A stretch of 9,574 nucleotides of DNA from an uncultured Actinomycetes bacterium (GTDB lineage Bacteria; Actinomycetota; Actinomycetes; Nanopelagicales; Nanopelagicaceae), in contig CAIUAO010000130.1 of assembly GCA_903897155.1 (NCBI GenBank), positions 1-9,574 on the forward strand, written 5' to 3'. Under the pieces are notes generated by a model. The model worked only from the letters and a program-made list of their open reading frames with translations. It was not told the DNA's origin and did no database searches. The translations under genes and the position numbers were made by a program. The number at the start of each line of letters is the position of its first letter. Position 1 is the first letter of the stretch. This document shows, piece after piece, positions 1 through 5,864 of the stretch.

Positions 1-378
1 CTCTCCTATCTACTTCTTCCAATGCTGATCATGAGCTTTGGTTGCGCTCTGTACTTCATTCCTAACGCAAGTACAGGCCTTCACAATGCCGGTCAGCACG
101 ACACGGGCGTAGCGAGCGCAATGCTCAACACCTCCCAGCAGATCGGTGGCTCTCTCGGTGCTGCGCTTCTCAACACCATCGCAATCTCTTCTGCCGCAGC
201 GTTCGCCAAGGGTCATACATCCCTGGGCGCACAGACAGCGGTCTTTGCCCAGGTCCATGGCTTCACAACGACCTTTAAATGGGGCGCTGTGTTTCTTGCT
301 TCATGCGCCCTCATTTCGGCCTTCATGATCAATGTGGGTAAGGATTCCCTCGTGGAGCACGAAGGAGCCGGCCTCTAA
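1..378 (+). CDS. DHA2-type MFS drug/proton antiporter, C-terminal part (5' truncated)
   Basis: This is the last 125 codons of a membrane transporter whose start lies before the window; the frame is open from base 1 to a TAA at 376-378. The visible protein has hydrophobic segments near its start, middle and end. The middle one contains NTSQQIGGSLGAALLNTI, which resembles the conserved 'N-x-x-x-Q-x-GG-x-x-G' helix of 14-helix DHA2 (EmrB/QacA/LfrA-like) multidrug exporters. A final membrane helix (about residues 90-110) precedes a short charged tail ending EHEGAGL, as expected at the cytoplasmic end of this family. The family expels lipophilic or cationic compounds from the cytoplasm using the proton gradient; the substrate cannot be read from this fragment. 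No T-rich terminator follows, so read-through into the nickel/cobalt permease 62 bp downstream is possible. Family assignment is fairly sure, substrate unknown. Confidence 0.85.
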   Translation, partial: LSYLLLPMLIMSFGCALYFIPNASTGLHNAGQHDTGVASAMLNTSQQIGGSLGAALLNTIAISSAAAFAKGHTSLGAQTAVFAQVHGFTTTFKWGAVFLASCALISAFMINVGKDSLVEHEGAGL

Positions 379-398
379 GTTCTGCCCTTTGAGCCTTC

Positions 399-432
399 TT
401 GCGTTAAACTTGTATTTGCAAGTCATTCGCAA
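399..432 (+). promoter_or_regulatory. Putative Nur (nickel-responsive Fur-family) operator, two adjacent 17-bp boxes
   Basis: Bases 416-432 read TTGCAA-N5-TCGCAA, one mismatch from the Nur box described in Streptomyces coelicolor (tTGCaa-N5-ttGCAA). The adjacent bases 399-415 read TTGCGT-N5-TTGTAT, a weaker copy related by the mirror symmetry of the palindrome. The site lies directly upstream of a gene with all NiCoT nickel/cobalt permease signatures. It covers the likely transcription start, about 7 nt after the TAAACT box at 405-410. A repressor bound here would block transcription when nickel is plentiful. The match and the position are seen; identity of the regulator is inferred, since no Fur-family gene is in the window. 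Confidence 0.6.
405..410 (+). promoter_or_regulatory. Possible -10 box of the permease promoter
   Basis: TAAACT fits the TAnnnT pattern of actinobacterial -10 elements and would place the transcript start near 417, inside the better Nur-like box. No convincing -35 is visible at the usual distance (TTGAGC at 389-394 is too close). This is a weak prediction that gains some weight from its placement relative to the operator. Confidence 0.35.
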
Positions 433-440
433 GAAGGAGC

Positions 441-1634
441 ATGGTGAATACGCCAGTCAAAGTTCAAAAGGTCTCTAAGAACCCTTTTAAGGCCCTATCC
501 CCAGATGAACGTAGGCGCCTTGGCGCAATGTTTGGCGTGATCTTCTTTCTCCTTATTGGCGGAACCCTATTGATGTGGGCTGCAACATCTGGCCATTACA
601 AACTCCATGATGGAACTATTTTTGGTTGGGGTACGGGCTTTCTCGCTCTGACTCTGGGCATGCGCCACGCCTTTGATGCCGACCATATCTCTGCGATTGA
701 TAACACCACGAGAAAACTTATGGCTGAAGGTCAGCGTCCTATGGGCGTTGGTTTTTTCTTCTCTCTGGGTCACTCTTCCGTCGTAACATTCTTGGCAATC
801 CTTTTGAACTTTGGACTTAAAGCTTTAGGCGGGCAAGTAACAGATACACATTCGGCTCTGCACCACTACACCGGCCTTGTTGGCACAACGGTCTCTGGCG
901 CCTTTCTGATGCTAATCGCGCTTTTGAATCTGATTGTTTTGATCTCGGTGGTAAAAGTATTTAGAAAGATGCGCCAAGGTTTATATGACGAGGCGCAATT
1001 AGAGAAGCACTTAGATTCACGCGGATTTATGATGCGCTTTTTTGGTCCCATAGCCCGCCGCATTGATGCCAGTTGGAAGATGTATCCCCTCGGAATTCTC
1101 TTTGGCCTTGGCTTTGATACGGCTACCGAAGTGGCGCTGCTCGTGCTTGCTGGCTCCACAGTTGTTGCAGGACTTCCGTGGTGGGCCATCTTGTCTCTGC
1201 CTATGCTCTTTGCTGGAGGCATGAGCCTTTTAGATACGATCGATGGATCCTTCATGAACTTTGCTTACGGTTGGGCATTTTCTAAGCCTGTGCGCAAGGT
1301 CTATTACAACATAGTTATTACAGGGCTTTCAGTAGTCGTCGCAATCTTTATTGGCGGACTTGAGGTAGCGCAAGTGATTGCCGGTCAGCTCAATCTCTCT
1401 GGAGGGTTTTGGAATTACGCACTGGACTTTAATATCAATAAAGCTGGAGTTATTATCGTTGCGATCTTTGTTGGCGTCTGGGTAAGCGCGCTAGCTATTT
1501 GGCGCTTTGGAAATATTGAACAACGCTGGCATGAACATGCTCATAGCGCTCAGATCTCCCGCGGAGATATTGAGGATCACACCAAAGCAGGCGTTGAATT
1601 AGGCCCCATCACTGCAGGATTTAGGATCGACTAA
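441..1634 (+). CDS. NiCoT-family nickel/cobalt permease (HoxN/NixA type)
   Basis: A 397-residue secondary transporter that brings Ni2+ and/or Co2+ across the cytoplasmic membrane. All four NiCoT signatures are present: RHAFDADHI (75-83, with the metal-binding H-x4-D-H of helix 2), GHSSVV (110-115), LGFDTATE (223-230) and GMSLLDTIDG (260-269). There are about eight hydrophobic segments and a central loop (about 172-213), matching family length and topology. A short HEHAH run at 364-368 near the C terminus may touch metal. The start is uncertain by one codon: AAGGAG at 434-439 lies 1 nt before ATG 441 but 4 nt before GTG 444, so GTG 444 may be the true start. It is the first gene of an apparent operon with the exporter 26 bp downstream, behind a Nur-like operator. 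Ni versus Co preference cannot be told from sequence; the operator favours Ni. Confidence 0.95.
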   Translation: MVNTPVKVQKVSKNPFKALSPDERRRLGAMFGVIFFLLIGGTLLMWAATSGHYKLHDGTIFGWGTGFLALTLGMRHAFDADHISAIDNTTRKLMAEGQRPMGVGFFFSLGHSSVVTFLAILLNFGLKALGGQVTDTHSALHHYTGLVGTTVSGAFLMLIALLNLIVLISVVKVFRKMRQGLYDEAQLEKHLDSRGFMMRFFGPIARRIDASWKMYPLGILFGLGFDTATEVALLVLAGSTVVAGLPWWAILSLPMLFAGGMSLLDTIDGSFMNFAYGWAFSKPVRKVYYNIVITGLSVVVAIFIGGLEVAQVIAGQLNLSGGFWNYALDFNINKAGVIIVAIFVGVWVSALAIWRFGNIEQRWHEHAHSAQISRGDIEDHTKAGVELGPITAGFRID

Positions 1635-1660
1635 GTAACTCCACAAAGTAGGATTTACAT

Positions 1661-2311
1661 ATGGTTTTGATCATTCCCTCACGTATCTGGGAGTACATCA
1701 TCGCTGGTCTTGCCATCATCTTGGCACCAGGCCCCAGCGTGCTCTTCACTATTGCTAGAGCAATTGCCTGGGGCAGATTAACTGCGGTACTGACCTGTCT
1801 TGGAAATACCTTTGGGATGTTTACCGTCTCAGTCGTTGTTGCCTTTGGACTTGGGCCAATCTTTCAACATAACCACACCATCTATATCACCATGCAGTGG
1901 ATGGGCGCTTTATATCTTGTTTATCTTGGCATCATGGCAATCAGGGAGGCACGCACACATGCCGCGCAGATGACAACGCTTAAGGGAAGTAAGCCCACCT
2001 ATTGGAAAACTATCCGCGAGGGTTACATGGTCGGTGTTTTAAACCCTAAGGGAATTATCTTCTTCGCTGCAATCTTGCCGCAATTTACAGATTCATCTAA
2101 AGGTCATCTCACCTCCCAGCTGCTTCTTTTAGGTTTCATCTTTGTCTTTCTAGGTTTTTTCTGCGACAGCGGCTGGGGCATCCTTGCTGGCTCATTTCGC
2201 AACTGGCTCGCTTCCAATGATCGCCGCTTGGTGCAACTTCGCATCGTCGGTGGCGTGGTGATGATGGGCTTGGGTGTTATTACCTTTGTAAACTCACTCC
2301 TACAGAAGTAA
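1661..2311 (+). CDS. LysE/RhtB-family amino acid or metabolite exporter
   Basis: A 216-residue integral membrane protein of the LysE superfamily, which exports amino acids or related small molecules. Family hallmarks are the early APGPSVLF motif (22-29) in the first helix, the following G-x2-x-A-V-L-T-C-L-G-N stretch (39-49), and NPKGIIFFAAILPQF (128-142). About six hydrophobic segments and total length match the family norm of 200-220. ATG 1661 is preceded by TAGGA at 1649-1653 with 7-nt spacing. It sits 26 bp behind the nickel/cobalt permease and 31 bp before the nuclease gene, all on one strand and with similar AGTAGGA-type binding sites, so co-transcription is likely. The superfamily also includes cadmium and other cation exporters, but the PGP/NPK motifs point to the RhtB branch. 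Substrate unknown. Confidence 0.9.
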   Translation: MVLIIPSRIWEYIIAGLAIILAPGPSVLFTIARAIAWGRLTAVLTCLGNTFGMFTVSVVVAFGLGPIFQHNHTIYITMQWMGALYLVYLGIMAIREARTHAAQMTTLKGSKPTYWKTIREGYMVGVLNPKGIIFFAAILPQFTDSSKGHLTSQLLLLGFIFVFLGFFCDSGWGILAGSFRNWLASNDRRLVQLRIVGGVVMMGLGVITFVNSLLQK

Positions 2312-2342
2312 ATAAACTAAACGCCGAGATAAGTAGGAAATT

Positions 2343-3017
2343 ATGGGACAAGCCCGCACAACAATTAGCCCAAGCCATCTGACATATGCATGGGATAGCT
2401 GCCACAGATGTTTATGGCTTCAATATAACCACAGCGTTCAACCCCCTGTAACAATGCCGCTGATTGGCGATCTTGCCGATATGCAGGAGCGTTATTTTAT
2501 TGGCGCAAAGGCATCAGATATGCACCCAGATCTTCCTGAAGGAAAAGTCCATAGCCATGGCGGATGGGTCATCTCCAAAAATATTATTGTTGACGGCAAG
2601 GACAGCGGATTTTTTCTTCGCGGCAAATATGACTTATTGCTTGAATTTGCCGATGGAACATTTGGCATTGTTGATTGCAAACTACAGAAAAATGATTACG
2701 ACAAGAGCGTTTTCTATGCCCCTCAGCTTGAGTCCTATGCATTTGCCCTTGAGAATCCACAAAAAGATGAACCTAAAAAGATCAGCCTGACAGGGCTCTA
2801 TACATGGTCACTCAACAAAGCATCAGGTAATCTCAAAGTTGGCTTTGGCTATCACGTCAATAACTCTTGGTATCCAGCAGAGCGCAACCCAATTGCTCTG
2901 CAAGAGCGCTTATCTAATTTGATCCGTATGGTTCAGGGGCAATGTCCGCCATCAAAAGATAATTGCGAGCAGTGCAAATATGTGGATGCACGTCGTGAAG
3001 TGCTAGGAAACGGCTAG
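2343..3017 (+). CDS. Stand-alone PD-(D/E)XK (RecB/Cas4-like) nuclease with probable Fe-S cysteines
   Basis: A 224-residue soluble protein with the core of a RecB-type nuclease: GKYDLLLEF (94-102, metal-binding D97), GIVDCKLQ (108-115, the D111-x-K113 catalytic pair) and QLESY (128-132, the Q-x3-Y motif of RecB-like enzymes). Cysteines flank this core: C20 and C23 near the N terminus, C201, C208 and C211 near the C terminus. One N-terminal plus three C-terminal cysteines is the layout of the 4Fe-4S 'staple' in Cas4 and AddB. No helicase domain is attached and no cas genes are near, so it is not a CRISPR protein on context. ATG 2343 follows AGGA (2335-2338) by 4 nt. It appears to be the last gene of the metal-transport operon and ends tail to tail with the acyltransferase gene, the two stop codons sharing bases 3014-3017. 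DNA substrate and role are unknown. Confidence 0.8.
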   Translation: MGQARTTISPSHLTYAWDSCHRCLWLQYNHSVQPPVTMPLIGDLADMQERYFIGAKASDMHPDLPEGKVHSHGGWVISKNIIVDGKDSGFFLRGKYDLLLEFADGTFGIVDCKLQKNDYDKSVFYAPQLESYAFALENPQKDEPKKISLTGLYTWSLNKASGNLKVGFGYHVNNSWYPAERNPIALQERLSNLIRMVQGQCPPSKDNCEQCKYVDARREVLGNG

Positions 3018-3700
3018 TCCTTCTTAGGAAAGTCCTTAAGGATCTGCGCCTTTGCATCAGAGGCATAGATATCAACATATTCTTGACCTGAAATCTTTTG
3101 GATCCCTTGCATGATCTCATCGGTGACCTTGCGCAAGTATGTAAGGTCTGATGAATCGCCTTGGAAATACATAGGTTCTCCGAAAACCATTTCTACGCGC
3201 CGGACCTTAGGCACGATCTGTCCTGTTGGTTGAATCTCTGCGGTGTTAAACATTGCAACAGGAACGATGGGCGCACCTGAATCAATAGCCATGCGAGCTA
3301 TTCCTGTGCGACCTTTATAAAGCTTGCCATCAGGAGAGCGTGTGCCCTCTGGGTAGATGCCAATGCACTGGCCAACCTCTAGAAGGTTTAAGCCTGTTCT
3401 AATTGCTGCCTCACTTCGGCGCCCACCTGATCTATCAACAGGAACTTGGCCGAGTGCTTGGAAGGTGAGCTTTTTGATAAACCCTTTAAGGCCAGGAGAG
3501 GTGAAGTACTCACTCTTTGCCATGAAGGTCACTTTGCGTGGCACAACTAAAGGCATAAATATTGAATCACTAAAGGAGAGATGGTTAGAGGCAATGATCA
3601 CAGGTCCGACATTGGGCACATTGCGAAGCCCTGAGACTTTAGGCCGAAAGAGAACCATCAAGATTGGAGTCAGGAACGACTTCAAAAATGTATATGCCAC
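3014..3700 (-). CDS. 1-acyl-sn-glycerol-3-phosphate acyltransferase (PlsC family)
   Basis: Membrane-associated acyltransferase that moves an acyl chain from acyl-CoA or acyl-ACP to lysophosphatidate or a related lysolipid. With the GTG start at 3698-3700 it has 228 residues. Motifs are NHLSFSD (39-45, the catalytic H-x4-D), PVDR (87-90), YPEGTRS (116-122, phosphate binding) and GAPIVPVAM (142-150). A hydrophobic N-terminal segment (about 3-18) could anchor it. The frame stays open upstream to 3838, but those 46 residues look unlike the family, would overlap the divergent hydrolase gene and have no good start. The GTG gives the usual family N terminus and has a TAAATT box 7 nt before it. Context resembles Rv2182c near fadD15/pimB' in mycobacteria. 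Family certain; exact acceptor (phosphatidate precursor or a glycolipid) is not. Confidence 0.92.
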   Translation of the reverse strand: MAYTFLKSFLTPILMVLFRPKVSGLRNVPNVGPVIIASNHLSFSDSIFMPLVVPRKVTFMAKSEYFTSPGLKGFIKKLTFQALGQVPVDRSGGRRSEAAIRTGLNLLEVGQCIGIYPEGTRSPDGKLYKGRTGIARMAIDSGAPIVPVAMFNTAEIQPTGQIVPKVRRVEMVFGEPMYFQGDSSDLTYLRKVTDEIMQGIQKISGQEYVDIYASDAKAQILKDFPKKD

Positions 3701-3707
3701 GGGGAGT

Positions 3708-3713
3708 AATTTA
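3708..3713 (-). promoter_or_regulatory. Putative leaderless -10 box for the acyltransferase
   Basis: On the minus strand TAAATT (TAnnnT) is separated by exactly 7 nt (ACTCCCC) from GTG at 3700-3698, and no Shine-Dalgarno sequence lies between. This is the geometry of leaderless actinobacterial transcripts, where transcription begins at the start codon. The box lies in the 47-bp gap (3701-3747) shared with the divergent hydrolase gene, for which only a poor box (CACCAT, 3736-3741, 6 nt before GTG 3748) is visible. Confidence 0.5.
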
Positions 3714-3747
3714 GTGCTTACTGCGCACTCTGTGACACCATCTGAGC

Positions 3748-4851
3748 GTGAGCAAGAATACAAATACCCAGTCTTTGCACCTTTCTGGGAACAAAATTGG
3801 AGTTTTGCTCCTCCACGGATTTCTTGGCTCCCCTGCATCGATCGCGCCGTGGGCTCAGGGAATACATTCTGCAGGTTTCACTGTCAGTGCGCCAAGACTT
3901 GAAGGACATGGAACAGATTGGCACGATCTGGCGCAAACGACATGGAGTGATTGGTATTTAAGTGCTGAAGAAGCACTTCTTGAATTAAAAAAGAGTTGCG
4001 AGCAAATCTTTGTTGCAGGTTTTGATATGGGCGGAGCACTTGCCCTTCGTTTGGCACAAATTCGCGGAAGTGAAATCGAAGCCTTAATACTTCTTAATCC
4101 ATCGATCGGTGATGAAGGAAGATTTGGCAAGGTGATACCGCTACTCAAAAACTTTATTCACTCGGTTAAAAATAGCCAGAGCGCTACAGCAGCGCCAGAC
4201 TCACCGGCGGATACCTATTCGCGTATACCTCTGAAAGCTTATGGCTCACTTCAAAAATTATGGAAGCGAGTAACAGAAGATCTCTACCTTGTAGATATTC
4301 CCATGCTTATTTGCTATTCAGAGAATGATCAAACGGTAAGCCCCATAAGTTCAGAGATCATTATGGATGAGGTCTACTCACCCATCATTCGTGAGGTCGT
4401 CTTTGAGAAATCTCTCCACAATGTTGCCCATGACTTTGAAGCGCAAGAACTCATCGATGAGAGCAATGAATTCATCTTCGATGTGCTCTCGGGCAATCTT
4501 GAAGTAGATGACGAGACAGAACTGATTAATGCAGAATTTGATTCCATTGTTTCAGGGCTTTCGCTAGATGAATCCTCACCGACCACTTACTTAGATGAGC
4601 TTGATCGCATTGATGATGAGCACTTCGTGCAGCCCAATCCCCCTCTGCCCACAACTGATCACTTAGGAAGAGTTGCGATTGCAGGTTTAATCGGCGGTCC
4701 AGTTTATTTATTGATCGAATTTGTTACTGGCTTTGATCTTTTAGGTTTTGGGCCATGGCCAGGAATACTGGCATTTATCGGCGGCGTTGTGACTTCAATT
4801 GTTAAATTTGCGCGCCCAGATGATGACTTTGAAGACGGTGCGATCGTTTAG
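3748..4851 (+). CDS. Alpha/beta hydrolase fused to a two-helix membrane domain
   Basis: A 367-residue protein in three parts. Residues 1-245 form an alpha/beta hydrolase of the carboxylesterase/monoacylglycerol lipase type: oxyanion motif HGFLG (23-27), PRLEGHG (49-55), nucleophile elbow GFDMGG (91-96), acid-loop END (192-194) and a C-terminal SLHNVAHD (222-229) matching the S-x-H-x4-D pattern, so H224 is the likely catalytic His. Residues 246-300 are an acidic, low-complexity linker. Residues 305-355 hold two hydrophobic segments (about 307-326 and 336-353), then an acidic tail. The elbow has Asp93 (codon GAT) where esterases have Ser. GTG 3748 was chosen because an in-frame stop lies at 3733-3735 and the HGF strand must be preceded by about 16 residues; no ribosome site is visible. 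It diverges from the plsC-like gene and may act on lipids at the membrane, which is inference. Confidence 0.85.
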   Translation: MSKNTNTQSLHLSGNKIGVLLLHGFLGSPASIAPWAQGIHSAGFTVSAPRLEGHGTDWHDLAQTTWSDWYLSAEEALLELKKSCEQIFVAGFDMGGALALRLAQIRGSEIEALILLNPSIGDEGRFGKVIPLLKNFIHSVKNSQSATAAPDSPADTYSRIPLKAYGSLQKLWKRVTEDLYLVDIPMLICYSENDQTVSPISSEIIMDEVYSPIIREVVFEKSLHNVAHDFEAQELIDESNEFIFDVLSGNLEVDDETELINAEFDSIVSGLSLDESSPTTYLDELDRIDDEHFVQPNPPLPTTDHLGRVAIAGLIGGPVYLLIEFVTGFDLLGFGPWPGILAFIGGVVTSIVKFARPDDDFEDGAIV

Positions 4852-4871
4852 TTTTGTTTATTTATAGTGAA

Positions 4872-5828
4872 TTAATGTCTTGCTAAATCAGCAACGCCAA
4901 CCAAACCAGCGTCATTTCCTAACTCGGCAGCAAATACCTTTGGGCTTGGGTGTTTTTTATTAAATGGCATATATTTTTCAATTGCCGCTCGGGTTGGCGC
5001 CATAAGAATCTCACCCGCTTCAGCAACGCCTCCGCCAATCACCACGCAAGCTGGATCAACAACCATTGCAATGGTGACAATCCCTGCCCCTAGCCAATCC
5101 CCTGTTGTATTAAATGCAGCAATTGCAAGTGCATCTCCTTCGCGCGCTGCAGCCATGATGTGATCGCCTTTAAGGTTTTCAATCTTCCCGCCAGCTCTAG
5201 CAAGTAGTTTTTCGCCCTTATCTGGTGATCTTTCAATCTCTTCTTTTAAGTGTCGGTGAAGGGCAGAACCTGATGCATATTGCTCAAAGCAACCACGAGC
5301 CCCGCATCCGCATTCAATTCCGTTAGGAACAACTCGAACATGGCCAAATTCACCGGCAACACCGAAAGCGCCGCGATATAACTCACCATCATTAACTAAA
5401 CCGCCGCCAATTCCTGTGCCAATAGTTAACATCATGACATCGTTTTCACCGCGCCCTGCGCCATATTTTGCTTCACCCCACGCTGCAGCATTCGCATCGT
5501 TTTCAATAACAACAGGTAATAAAATTTCTTTCCTGATTTCATTATGTAAATTCACGCCATTCCATCCTGCAATATTTGGCGCAGCAAGCATTGTTTGGCG
5601 ATCAGATGAGACAAAGCCAGCGGCAGAGATCCCTACTGCTGCTATCTCTTTCTCGGGGTATTGCGCTAAGAGTTCTTGAATAACACCAATAATAGTTTGT
5701 GTGAGTTCACTTCCACCGGCTTTAGGGGTGTCCTCCCTATGGGTGGTGAGAATATTTCCTTGGCTATCAACGACGCCGCCTAGGACCTTTGTCCCTCCGA
5801 CATCTATTCCAATACTGAGCTCTGGCAC
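4872..5828 (-). CDS. ROK-family glucokinase
   Basis: A 318-residue cytoplasmic sugar kinase that most likely phosphorylates glucose to glucose 6-phosphate with ATP. Motifs in order are GIDVGGTK (7-14, phosphate-binding), GISAAGFV (66-73), IENDANAAAWGE (108-119, with catalytic D111), TIGTGIGGG (135-143), GEFGH (159-163, H163 as zinc ligand) and the ROK zinc signature ECGCGARGCFE (172-182, C173, C175, C180). Length matches the usual 310-320. There is no N-terminal helix-turn-helix, so it is an enzyme rather than a NagC/XylR-type repressor. It starts with GTG at 5826-5828, 6 nt after a TAATCT box, and diverges from the acyl-CoA synthetase gene. It converges with the hydrolase gene across only 20 bp, in which no terminator hairpin is apparent. 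Streptomyces glkA is the nearest well-studied relative in type. Other hexoses remain possible substrates. Confidence 0.93.
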   Translation of the reverse strand: MPELSIGIDVGGTKVLGGVVDSQGNILTTHREDTPKAGGSELTQTIIGVIQELLAQYPEKEIAAVGISAAGFVSSDRQTMLAAPNIAGWNGVNLHNEIRKEILLPVVIENDANAAAWGEAKYGAGRGENDVMMLTIGTGIGGGLVNDGELYRGAFGVAGEFGHVRVVPNGIECGCGARGCFEQYASGSALHRHLKEEIERSPDKGEKLLARAGGKIENLKGDHIMAAAREGDALAIAAFNTTGDWLGAGIVTIAMVVDPACVVIGGGVAEAGEILMAPTRAAIEKYMPFNKKHPSPKVFAAELGNDAGLVGVADLARH

Positions 5829-5834
5829 TAGTGA

Positions 5835-5840
5835 AGATTA
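5835..5840 (-). promoter_or_regulatory. Putative leaderless -10 box for the glucokinase
   Basis: On the minus strand TAATCT is followed by 6 nt (TCACTA) and then the GTG start. No Shine-Dalgarno sequence sits at a usable distance; the purine stretch GGGAGAGGG lies upstream of the box. No clear -35 is seen. The geometry suggests transcription beginning at or next to the start codon. Confidence 0.55.
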
Positions 5841-5851
5841 CCCTCTCCCGA

Positions 5852-5857
5852 TAACGT
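5852..5857 (+). promoter_or_regulatory. Putative leaderless -10 box for the acyl-CoA synthetase
   Basis: TAACGT is followed by 7 nt (TCTCCCC, pyrimidine only, so no ribosome site) and ATG 5865. It lies 11 bp from the opposed glucokinase box, so the two promoters share the same 36 bp. No -35 of usual type is seen. Confidence 0.55.
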
Positions 5858-5864
5858 TCTCCCC

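Larger units (their letters stand above)
394..437. repeat. 44-bp nested interrupted palindrome before the permease gene
   Basis: Two inverted repeats share one centre at 415.5. The outer arms are a perfect 10-bp pair, CCTTCTTGCG at 394-403 and CGCAAGAAGG at 428-437. The inner arms are a perfect 5-bp pair, ACTTG at 408-412 and CAAGT at 419-423. Four mismatched positions lie between outer and inner arms. The right outer arm contains most of the ribosome binding site of the next gene (AAGGAG, 434-439). The symmetry fits a dimeric regulator's operator. It could also fold in read-through mRNA and hide that site. No T-tract follows, so it is not a canonical terminator. Confidence 0.8.

Noticed and set aside
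394..437. Intrinsic terminator for the DHA2 antiporter gene
   Set aside because: The 24-nt interior and the lack of a T-tract after the right arm do not fit a canonical terminator; the inner arms make an operator more likely.
379..440. Cobalamin or NiCo riboswitch before the permease
   Set aside because: Only 62 nt are available and neither the B12 box nor the multi-hairpin NiCo core is visible; the palindrome fits a protein operator better.
866..1255. Open frame of 129 codons antisense to the nickel/cobalt permease
   Set aside because: It mirrors the permease codons, has no recognisable motif and no ribosome site; the permease frame is certain.
2343..3017. cas4 gene of a CRISPR-Cas system
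   Set aside because: No repeat array, no cas1/cas2 or effector genes in the window; similarity is limited to the shared nuclease core and cysteines.
3357..3902. Open frame of 181 codons on the + strand, antisense to the acyltransferase and running into the hydrolase
   Set aside because: Its peptide has no family resemblance, while both genes it crosses have clear catalytic motifs in their own frames.
4852..4871. Bidirectional terminator between hydrolase and glucokinase genes
   Set aside because: The 20-bp gap is AT-rich but contains no stem of useful length.
4872..5828. ROK-type transcriptional repressor
   Set aside because: The protein starts at the kinase phosphate loop; there is no N-terminal helix-turn-helix.
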